In this document: piece by piece, positions 1 to 5,583 of the stretch | Layout of the letters: each line of letters starts with the position of its first letter | Numbering within the stretch: the first letter of the stretch is position 1 | Assembly: GCA_031262005.1 (NCBI GenBank) | Contig: JAISIO010000060.1 | Location: forward strand, 1 to 5,583 | DNA: 5,583 bases | Source of the DNA: Bacteroidales bacterium | GTDB lineage: Bacteria > Bacteroidota > Bacteroidia > Bacteroidales > UBA1715 | Direction: 5' to 3' | The notes under the pieces: generated by a model | Told to the model about the DNA's origin: nothing | Databases searched by the model: none | The model's input: the letters and a program-made list of their open reading frames with translations, nothing else | Translations under genes and position numbers: made by a program

Positions 1-2399
1 GCTTCCAAAATAGGAATTATAGAACCTTCAATCGGAGCACCGTTTACAATAACTTGTTTTACGCCTTTACACACGTGGTTAGGATTTTTGATGGTAATAA
101 CATATTTTGCACCTCTAAATTCACGAGTGATTTCAAAACCGTCCCAACTTGCAGGAATACACGGATTGATAGACAAACCATTGTAATCGGGTTTCACGCC
201 AAGAATATACTGAACAACAGTGTAGAAATTCCATGCCGCAGTTCCCGACAACCATGAGTTTTTACCCTCGCCCGGTTTGAACGCATCTTTACCTGCTATC
301 ATTTGGCAATATACGTATGGTTCCACTTTGTGCAAATCAGAGATTTCTTCCAAGAACGCAGGAGCTATTTTAGTATAGTATTCATACGCTTGATCTCCAC
401 GACCTATCATGGTTTCGCCAATCATAATCCATGGGTTATTATGGCAGAAAATACCCGCATTTTCTTTATAACCTGCGGGATAAGTCGAAATTTCACCGTA
501 TTCTATGTAATATTTGGTAAATGCCGGATTGTTCAACACAATTCCGTATTTGCAATCAAGGCGTTCTTTTACCGCATCAAGCGATTTTTTCACCATGCCT
601 TCCTCTTTTCCGATTTCAGCCATAGTACACCAGCCTTGCGATTCAATAAAAATTTTACTTTCCTCATTTTCATTTGAACCAACTTTACGACCGAAATAAT
701 CGTAGGCACGCAAATACCATTCGCCGTCCCAACCATGAGTTTTTACCGCTTCTACCATAGCATCAACGTGCTTTTGCGCATCGGCAGCATCAGCATCTTT
801 GCCTATTTGTTTACACAATTTTATATATTCCCTACCATATACCACAAACAAACCAGCAATCATAAGCGATTCTGCTGTTCTGCCTTTTTTGTTGCCCGTG
901 GTTTGAAACGATTCGTTCGGGTCGCTCGAAAAACAGTTCAAATTCAAGCAATCGTTCCAATCGGCTCTACCAATAAGCGGCAATCCATGCGGACCTAAAT
1001 TGTTTACTATAAAATTGAACGAAATTTTCAAGTGTTCAAAGTGAGTTTTTGCTTTCGATTCGTCGTTATCAAACGGCACCATTTCATCGAGCAACGAAAA
1101 ATCGCCGGTTTCTTTAATATATTCTGTTGTAGAAAGAATCAACCACAGCGGGTCGTCGTTGAAATCGCCGCCGATAGCTGCATTACCTTTTTTGGTCAAC
1201 GGTTGATATTGGTGGTAGCACGAACCGTCTTCAAACTGCGTGGAAGCTATGTCGAAAATTCGTTCGCGAGCACGAGCAGGAATTTGGTGTACAAAACCAA
1301 TCAAATCTTGATTGCTATCGCGGAAACCCATACCGCGACCGATACCACTTTCGAAGAATGATGCCGAACGGCTCATGTTAAATGTAACCATACATTGGTA
1401 TTGATTCCAAATATTCACCATACGGTCGAGACGCTCATCGTGCGATTTGATAGAAATTTTACCTAATAGATTATCCCAATATGCGCGCAATTCGTTATAG
1501 GCAGCCATTACTTTTTCGGTTGTATCGAATTTGGCAATCATTGCCTTAGCAGGTTTTTTATTGATTATGCCTTTGCTTTCCCATTTCTCTTCAGGCGTAA
1601 CTTCCACGTAACCAAGCATAAACACAAAATCTTTCGCTTCGCCCGGTTGCAATTCTACTTCAATGTAATGCGAAGCTATTGGCGACCATCCATGAGCGTG
1701 AGTATTGCGCGGTTTGCCTTCCATTACGGCATCGGGGCGGTCAAAATCGTTGTACAATCCCAAAAAGGTTTCTCTGTCGGTATCGTAGCCTTGAATTGGC
1801 GCATTTACCGAATAGAACGCATAGTGATTGCGGCGTTCTTTAAATTCGGTTTTATGATAAATTACCGAGTCTTCTATTTCAACTTCGCCGGTTGAAAAAT
1901 TACGTTGAAAGTTTGTATTATCGTCTTCGGCATTCCACAAACACCATTCTACAAATGAGAATAGTTTTAATTTTTTTGCTTCGGTGCTTGTGTTTTTCAA
2001 TTGTACTTTTAGCACTTCCCCCCAAAATCCGAGCGGAATAAATTGAAGAACTTCGGCTTCTACACCGTTTTTAGAGCCTTTTATTTTAGAATAGCTCATA
2101 CCATGTCGGCACTCATAACTATCCAAAGGCGTTTTTACTGGTTTCCAACCCGGCGACCACACTGTGTCGCCATCTTTTATATAAAAATATTTTCCGCCGT
2201 TGTCCACCGGCACATTATTGTAGCGGTAGCGTGTCAGGCGACGGAATTTAGCATCTTTGTAAAACGTGTAACCACCACCGGTATTAGACGTTAGCGAGAA
2301 AAAATCGTCGTTACCCAAATAGTTTATCCACGGATAAGGTGTTTGAGGGTTTGTTATCACATACTCTCTGTTGTCATCATCAAAATAACCGTATTTCAT
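1..2399 (-). CDS. cbp: Cellobiose phosphorylase, GH94 family (C-terminus cut by window edge)
   Basis: This enzyme cleaves cellobiose with inorganic phosphate to glucose 1-phosphate and glucose in the cytosol; no signal peptide is visible. The frame is open from the ATG at 2399 to base 1, giving 799 complete codons; characterised homologues have about 811-822 residues, so only a short C-terminal tail is missing. The N-terminus reads MKYGYFDDDNREYVIT, typical of the family. Seen in order are an N-terminal beta-sandwich region, the segment GFRDSNQDLIGF (Asp365 probably contacts the sugar), RADWNDCLN with Asp483 as likely general acid (Asp490 in the Cellulomonas/Cellvibrio gilvus enzyme), FCHNNPW with His653, and WLSGTAAW with Ser718-Gly719, at the phosphate site. 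The close match around SNQD and DWND favours cellobiose over cellodextrin or chitobiose phosphorylase, but specificity is inferred. No Shine-Dalgarno sequence precedes the start. The gene is divergent from nrdDG, and no TAnnTTTG promoter box was found upstream of it. Confidence 0.95.
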   Translation of the reverse strand, partial: MKYGYFDDDNREYVITNPQTPYPWINYLGNDDFFSLTSNTGGGYTFYKDAKFRRLTRYRYNNVPVDNGGKYFYIKDGDTVWSPGWKPVKTPLDSYECRHGMSYSKIKGSKNGVEAEVLQFIPLGFWGEVLKVQLKNTSTEAKKLKLFSFVEWCLWNAEDDNTNFQRNFSTGEVEIEDSVIYHKTEFKERRNHYAFYSVNAPIQGYDTDRETFLGLYNDFDRPDAVMEGKPRNTHAHGWSPIASHYIEVELQPGEAKDFVFMLGYVEVTPEEKWESKGIINKKPAKAMIAKFDTTEKVMAAYNELRAYWDNLLGKISIKSHDERLDRMVNIWNQYQCMVTFNMSRSASFFESGIGRGMGFRDSNQDLIGFVHQIPARARERIFDIASTQFEDGSCYHQYQPLTKKGNAAIGGDFNDDPLWLILSTTEYIKETGDFSLLDEMVPFDNDESKAKTHFEHLKISFNFIVNNLGPHGLPLIGRADWNDCLNLNCFSSDPNESFQTTGNKKGRTAESLMIAGLFVVYGREYIKLCKQIGKDADAADAQKHVDAMVEAVKTHGWDGEWYLRAYDYFGRKVGSNENEESKIFIESQGWCTMAEIGKEEGMVKKSLDAVKERLDCKYGIVLNNPAFTKYYIEYGEISTYPAGYKENAGIFCHNNPWIMIGETMIGRGDQAYEYYTKIAPAFLEEISDLHKVEPYVYCQMIAGKDAFKPGEGKNSWLSGTAAWNFYTVVQYILGVKPDYNGLSINPCIPASWDGFEITREFRGAKYVITIKNPNHVCKGVKQVIVNGAPIEGSIIPILE

Positions 2400-2577
2400 A
2401 CTTTGAATTTAATTAAGTTAAAAAATTTGCGAAAATTACGAATTTTTTGGGATTCTGCGTTTGTTTACAGAGAATTTATTTTGGCAAATCACTATCAAAA
2501 AAAATGACTAATAAAACCTGTTCATAATTTTGTTAATACTTCCGACTAAATTTCGCACAAACAATGTTCAAAACGCA
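2400..2577. other. AT-rich divergent intergenic spacer
   Basis: No gene was recognised here. The stretch is very AT-rich and must contain the minus-strand leader of the cellobiose phosphorylase and the upstream part of the nrdDG promoter region. An imperfect inverted repeat (arms AAAAAATT at 2420-2427 and AATTTTTT at 2441-2448) lies about 20 bases upstream of the cellobiose phosphorylase start; it is low in complexity and I assign it no function. No perfect CAAAnnTA, the reverse of the Bacteroidota -7 box, was found for the minus-strand gene. Confidence 0.6.
2525..2532 (+). promoter_or_regulatory. Alternative -7 promoter box (TAATTTTG)
   Basis: TAATTTTG fits the Bacteroidota -7 consensus TAnnTTTG. 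It would start a transcript near 2538, leaving about 50 bases before the riboswitch aptamer. No TTG-type -33 element is present at the usual spacing, so the match could be chance in AT-rich DNA. Confidence 0.25.
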
Positions 2578-2585
2578 TACTTTTG
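2578..2585 (+). promoter_or_regulatory. Candidate -7 promoter box for the nrdDG transcript (TACTTTTG)
   Basis: TACTTTTG is a perfect fit to the Bacteroidota sigma factor -7 consensus TAnnTTTG. Transcription would start about 5-7 bases downstream, at roughly 2590-2592, almost exactly at the first base of the riboswitch P1 helix. A clear -33 TTG is absent at the usual distance, which lowers confidence. The position relative to the aptamer is the main reason for preferring it to the box at 2525. Confidence 0.4.
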
Positions 2586-2589
2586 CTTT

Positions 2590-2864
2590 TAACATTTTGG
2601 TTCTCAATTTTTGAGATTAAAAGGGAATTTTGTGAAAATCAAAAACTATCCCCGTAGCTGTAAGCTCTTTTTCAATTGACGATAAAAAGTTGAAAGTTGA
2701 AAATAAGGCGAGACAATTATTTTTGCCACTGGAACAAGTAGTGGAACATTGAAAATGAACATTTGAAAGCAGAAAAAACTTTCAATTCTCAATTTTCAAT
2801 TTTCAACTAAATTCTGGGAAGGCGTTTCGCAGAAAAAAGCAAGTCAGAAAACCTGCCGATGTTA
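2590..2864 (+). promoter_or_regulatory. Cobalamin (B12) riboswitch aptamer upstream of nrdDG
   Basis: This RNA element binds adenosylcobalamin or a related cobamide; the family normally lowers expression of the downstream gene when ligand is bound. The closing helix P1 pairs TAACAT (2590-2595) with ATGTTA (2859-2864). P2 is TCTCAA (2602-2607) with TTGAGA (2611-2616). The conserved AAAAGGGAA (2619-2627) follows, then a hairpin TTTTG/CAAAA around TGAAAAT (2628-2644), then CCCCGTAGCTGTAAGC (2650-2665). A core helix pairs 2664-2673 with 2832-2840 with one bulged C. Another pairs GCGAGAC (2708-2714) with GTTTCGC (2824-2830). GCCACTGG (2725-2732) and CTGGGAAGGC (2814-2823) form the P4/P5 junction. 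The B12 box AGTCAGAAAACCTGCC is at 2842-2857. At about 275 bases it is longer than many family members, because of a 77-base L5 arm and a 5' insert near 2674-2707. Confidence 0.95.
2688..2808 (+). repeat. TTGAAA-type repeats and inverted copies inside the riboswitch
   Basis: The variable parts of the riboswitch are made of short TTGAAA/TTTCAA units. On the forward side there is a 17-base segment at 2688-2704 (AGTTGAAAGTTGAAAAT) and a unit at 2750-2769. The complementary units run from 2779 to 2808. The L5 hairpin pairs 2750-2769 with 2779-2798 (two 7-bp blocks around an internal loop, apical loop CAGAAAAAA). The 2688-2704 segment is complementary to 2792-2808 over all 17 positions, one of them a G-U pair. 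Similar TTGAAAATTGA strings seem to me common between Bacteroidota genes, but I could not check this. Confidence 0.6.
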
Positions 2865-2997
2865 CAAACAGTACATAATTGAGCTTTCGGGTGAAAGGCG
2901 CAAACTATTCGGTTTTTCGGTGTAAAAATCCTTGTTGTAGTCTGTAGTTTTCCGGTTGCTCAAACTTGCCAACTTATAAACTTACAAACTAAAAACC
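2865..2997 (+). promoter_or_regulatory. nrdD leader: probable riboswitch expression platform
   Basis: These 133 bases lie between the aptamer and the nrdD start codon. A small hairpin pairs CTTTC (2884-2888) with GAAAG (2893-2897). A second pairs GGTTTTT (2911-2917) with AAAAATCC (2924-2931) with one bulged T. The segment GTGTAAAAATCC (2920-2931) is also complementary to GGATTTACAC (3000-3009), the start of the nrdD coding sequence, with two bulged A residues. TTGAGC (2879-2884) can pair with GCTCAA (2958-2963). No hairpin here is followed by a U-tract, so control of translation is more likely than termination. There is no Shine-Dalgarno sequence before the ATG, as is usual in Bacteroidota. 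The pairings are read by eye. Confidence 0.5.
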
Positions 2998-5088
2998 ATG
3001 GATTTACACATTATTAAACGTAACGGCGAACGAGAACTTTTCTCACTCCAAAAAATCAAAAATGCAATTGCAAAAGCCTTTTTATCGGTCGGCTGTTTTG
3101 CCGGCGATGAAGTTTTGACAAACATTTTATGTCGGCTCAACGTGTCGAACAACACCACTGTAGAAGATGTGCAGAATCAAGTAGAGATAGCACTTATGGC
3201 AGAGCGGTATTATGCCGTAGCAAAATCGTATATGCTGTATCGTCAGCGACATAGCGAAGATCGCAGTGTGCGCGATAAATTGAACTTTCTGATAGATTAC
3301 TGCAACGCAAGCAATGCCGCCACCGGCAGTAAATTCGATGCCAATGCCAACGTAGAACATAAAAATCTGGCAACGTTAATCGGCGAATTGCCCAAACAGA
3401 ATTTTATTCGCCTCAATCGTCGTATGCTTACCGACAGAATAAAAGAAATGTACGGCAAAGAATCGGCGGATAAATACATAGACTTACTCAACAATCATTT
3501 TATTTACAAAAATGATGAAACAAGCTTGGCAAATTATTGTGCGAGCATTACCATGTACCCATGGTTGATAAATGGCACGACGTCTATTGGCGGCAATTCC
3601 AAAGCGCCCACTAATTTGAAATCGTTCTGTGGCAGCTTTGTCAATATGGTTTTTATGGTTTCGAGTATGCTAAGCGGAGCGTGTGCCACACCTGAATTTC
3701 TTATGTATTTGAATTATTTTATTGGTCTGGAATACGGCAGCGATTATTACTTGCACGCCGATAAACAAGTAGATTTGTCGCTCAAAAAGCGCACGATAGA
3801 CAAAGTTATAACCGATTGTTTTGAACAAATTGTGTATTCAATAAACCAACCGAGCGGCGCCCGCAATTTCCAAGCCGTGTTTTGGAATATTTCGTATTAC
3901 GACCGCTATTATTTCGAGAGTTTGTTCGGCGAATTCATATTTCCTAATGGCAGCCGCCCCGATTGGGATTCGCTTTCGTGGCTGCAAAAACGCTTTATGA
4001 AATGGTTCAATGCCGAACGTACTCGCTCAATTCTTACCTTTCCTGTGGAAACTATGGCTCTTTTGACCGAAAACAACGATGTGAAAGACGCAGAATACGG
4101 CGATTTTACAGCCGAAATGTATGCTGAAGGTCATTCGTTTTTTACCTACATGAGCGACAACGCCGACAGTTTGAGCAGTTGCTGCCGTTTGCGCAACGAA
4201 ATTACCGACAATGAATTTAGCTACACACTTGGTGTAGGTGGAGTGTCTACCGGATCAAAAAGTGTACTTACCATAAACCTCAACCGCTGTGTGCAAAAAG
4301 CCGTTCAAGAAGGACAGCATTATTTGTTTTTTTTAGAAGAAGTAATTGATTTGGTACATAAAGCCCAACTTGCTTACAATGAAAATTTGAAATATCTGCA
4401 CGAAAAGGGTATGTTACCACTATTCGATGCTGGTTACATTAATTTAAGCCGTCAATATTTAACAATCGGTGTCAATGGTTTGGTTGAAGCTGCTGAATTT
4501 TTAGGCATTGCCATTACCGACAACTCGGAATACGTCAATTTTGTGGCGCAGGTGCTGGGCATGATTGAAATGTACAACAAAAAATATCGCAGTAAAGACG
4601 TGTTGTTCAACTGCGAGATGATACCTGCCGAAAACGTGGGTGTAAAACACGCAAAATGGGACAAAGAAGCCGGCTTTTCGGTACACCGCGATTGTTACAA
4701 TAGTTATTTTTTCATTGTGGAAGATAGCTCGCTCAACATAATTGACAAATTCCGCTTACACGGACGAAATTATATAGAACATCTCACCGGAGGTTCGGCT
4801 CTGCATTTGAATTTAGAGGAACATTTGAGTAAAGCGCAGTATCGTCAATTACTTCGCGTGGCAAGTGAGGAAGGCTGTAATTATTTCACTTTTAACATTC
4901 CCAATACCGTGTGCAACGATTGCGAACATATTACGAAACATACCGTAAAACAATGTCAAAAATGTGGAAGCGAACATTTGGATTACCTTACCCGAATTAT
5001 CGGATATATGAAACGGGTCAGTAATTTTTCGCAGGCACGACAGAAAGAAGCAAAAAATCGTTATTATGCTCCGGTACACGAGTTTTGA
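2998..5088 (+). CDS. nrdD: Anaerobic (class III) ribonucleoside-triphosphate reductase, NrdD
   Basis: NrdD reduces ribonucleoside triphosphates to deoxyribonucleotides by glycyl-radical chemistry, in the cytosol and only without oxygen. The 696 residues are full length for the family (E. coli about 712). Residues 1-90 form an ATP-cone, the allosteric domain that reads ATP/dATP (start MDLHIIKRNGERELFS). The catalytic barrel follows. Cys181 (in YCASI) and one of Cys395/Cys396 (in SSCCRL) match the two active-site cysteines known from the E. coli and T4 enzymes. Four cysteines, Cys639, Cys642, Cys653 and Cys656 (two CxxC pairs), form the C-terminal zinc site. Gly669 in RIIGYMKRV is the probable radical glycine, followed by a RQKEAKNR tail. 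No upstream start is preferred: the ATG at 2998 gives a standard N-terminus. The gene lies 133 bases after a B12 riboswitch and overlaps nrdG by 23 bases, indicating an operon. Whether formate or a thioredoxin-like protein is the reductant cannot be decided here. Confidence 0.97.
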   Translation: MDLHIIKRNGERELFSLQKIKNAIAKAFLSVGCFAGDEVLTNILCRLNVSNNTTVEDVQNQVEIALMAERYYAVAKSYMLYRQRHSEDRSVRDKLNFLIDYCNASNAATGSKFDANANVEHKNLATLIGELPKQNFIRLNRRMLTDRIKEMYGKESADKYIDLLNNHFIYKNDETSLANYCASITMYPWLINGTTSIGGNSKAPTNLKSFCGSFVNMVFMVSSMLSGACATPEFLMYLNYFIGLEYGSDYYLHADKQVDLSLKKRTIDKVITDCFEQIVYSINQPSGARNFQAVFWNISYYDRYYFESLFGEFIFPNGSRPDWDSLSWLQKRFMKWFNAERTRSILTFPVETMALLTENNDVKDAEYGDFTAEMYAEGHSFFTYMSDNADSLSSCCRLRNEITDNEFSYTLGVGGVSTGSKSVLTINLNRCVQKAVQEGQHYLFFLEEVIDLVHKAQLAYNENLKYLHEKGMLPLFDAGYINLSRQYLTIGVNGLVEAAEFLGIAITDNSEYVNFVAQVLGMIEMYNKKYRSKDVLFNCEMIPAENVGVKHAKWDKEAGFSVHRDCYNSYFFIVEDSSLNIIDKFRLHGRNYIEHLTGGSALHLNLEEHLSKAQYRQLLRVASEEGCNYFTFNIPNTVCNDCEHITKHTVKQCQKCGSEHLDYLTRIIGYMKRVSNFSQARQKEAKNRYYAPVHEF

Positions 5089-5548
5089 TATTGTATTTCA
5101 AGAAATTCCCGGCGAAGTAACGCTTGCGTTCAACATTTCGGGCTGTCCTAATAGATGCAAAGGCTGCCATAGTCCTCATTTACAAACGAATAGTGGAGAA
5201 AAACTAACCGAAGCAGTTATAATAGACCTATTAGAACTATATGGCAGCGCCATTACCTGTGTATGCTTTATGGGCGGCGACAATGAACCCGAACGAGTAG
5301 TCCGCTATGCGCAATTCGTGCGCCATTGCAATAAAAAAGCAGCTTGGTATTCAGGAAAATCTACCATACACGACAATGCTCCACAGTTTTTCGATTACAT
5401 AAAAATAGGTGATTATCGTGAAGAATTGGGCGGTTTGCACAGCACAACAACAAATCAACGACTGTATAAAATCGAAAACGGAACAATGATTGATATTACA
5501 CAATCAATGCAAAGAAGCAACCGTAACAATACACAATTAAACCGTTAG
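5066..5548 (+). CDS. nrdG: Anaerobic ribonucleotide reductase activating protein, NrdG (radical SAM)
   Basis: NrdG uses a 4Fe-4S cluster and S-adenosylmethionine to make a 5'-deoxyadenosyl radical, which takes a hydrogen from the C-terminal glycine of NrdD (probably Gly669 here). The 160-residue protein has the radical-SAM motif CxxxCxxC as CPNRCKGCH at Cys27, Cys31 and Cys34. MGGD at residues 69-72 stands where most family members have GGE and would hold the SAM amino group. The motif YSGK, then DYIKIGDY and the tail TTNQRLYKIENG, are typical of Bacteroidota NrdG as I recall them. The ATG at 5066 lies inside the end of nrdD, in another frame, giving a 23-base overlap and probable translational coupling. 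This start puts FDIVFQEIPGEV at the expected N-terminus. The stop TAG is at 5546-5548. No separate promoter is evident, so it should share the B12-controlled transcript. Confidence 0.96.
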   Translation: MLRYTSFDIVFQEIPGEVTLAFNISGCPNRCKGCHSPHLQTNSGEKLTEAVIIDLLELYGSAITCVCFMGGDNEPERVVRYAQFVRHCNKKAAWYSGKSTIHDNAPQFFDYIKIGDYREELGGLHSTTTNQRLYKIENGTMIDITQSMQRSNRNNTQLNR

Positions 5549-5552
5549 TTAG

Positions 5553-5573
5553 GGAAGTATTGTCAATAATTCC
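5553..5573 (+). other. Weak hairpin after nrdG
   Basis: GGAA (5553-5556) and TTCC (5570-5573) enclose TATT (5558-5561) and AATA (5565-5568), giving eight base pairs with one G-A mismatch and a three-base loop. It sits five bases after the nrdG stop, where an operon end could be. No U-tract follows before the window ends, so a terminator role is only a possibility. Confidence 0.3.
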
Positions 5574-5583
5574 ACATCGAAAA

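Noticed and set aside
54..2294. Several plus-strand open frames of 61-124 codons opposite the cellobiose phosphorylase
   Set aside because: They are antisense shadows of a continuous, clearly conserved GH94 coding frame; their products resemble no family and lack sensible gene spacing.
2420..2448. AT-rich inverted repeat AAAAAATT/AATTTTTT as an operator or terminator
   Set aside because: Low complexity, few GC pairs and a position upstream of both genes; no regulator site can be named from it.
2688..2808. TTGAAA repeats as a CRISPR-like array
   Set aside because: Units are about 7-17 bases, irregular, and without uniform spacers; they are better explained as arms of riboswitch hairpins.
2911..2931. 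Leader hairpin as an intrinsic transcription terminator
   Set aside because: The stem is short and AT-rich and is followed by CTTGTTGTAG, not a U-tract, so termination is poorly supported.
2500..2997. NrdR box upstream of nrdD
   Set aside because: No paired sites resembling the NrdR consensus palindrome were found by eye; control by the B12 riboswitch is the only clear signal.
3127..5079. Minus-strand open frames of 61-77 codons inside nrdD
   Set aside because: They lie wholly within the conserved nrdD frame and show no recognisable protein features.

Overview
The window looks like a chromosomal segment from an anaerobic member of the Bacteroidota, probably Bacteroidales. The evidence is an AT-rich genome, start sites without a Shine-Dalgarno sequence, promoter candidates of the TAnnTTTG type, and NrdD, NrdG and cellobiose phosphorylase sequences of the kind I recall from that group. 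The assignment is inferred from reading the sequence, not from a search.

Layout: positions 1-2399 (minus strand) hold nearly all of a GH94 cellobiose phosphorylase. Its last dozen or so residues lie outside the left edge. A 598-base divergent intergenic region follows (2400-2997). Its left third is AT-rich and holds promoter candidates. Its middle (about 2590-2864) is a cobalamin (B12) riboswitch with an intact B12 box, an unusually long L5 arm and an inserted 5' segment. Its right part (2865-2997) is the leader between the aptamer and the start codon. Positions 2998-5088 (plus) encode the class III anaerobic ribonucleoside-triphosphate reductase NrdD. Positions 5066-5548 encode its radical-SAM activase NrdG, overlapping nrdD by 23 bases. 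The window ends 35 bases after nrdG, with a weak hairpin there.

How it works together: NrdG uses S-adenosylmethionine and a 4Fe-4S cluster to place a glycyl radical on NrdD, which then reduces ribonucleotides to deoxyribonucleotides without oxygen and without B12. A B12 riboswitch in front of this B12-independent enzyme suggests that adenosylcobalamin turns nrdDG down, presumably because a B12-dependent class II reductase (NrdJ) is encoded elsewhere in the genome. The cellobiose phosphorylase is divergent and has no evident functional link; it points to cytosolic use of cellulose-derived disaccharides.

The part most worth a second look is the riboswitch. Its inserts contain TTGAAA-type repeats able to form mutually exclusive helices. 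The leader also contains a segment complementary to the first codons of nrdD, a candidate start-site sequestering helix. I saw no CRISPR array, tRNA, rRNA, insertion sequence or wholly unknown gene system here.
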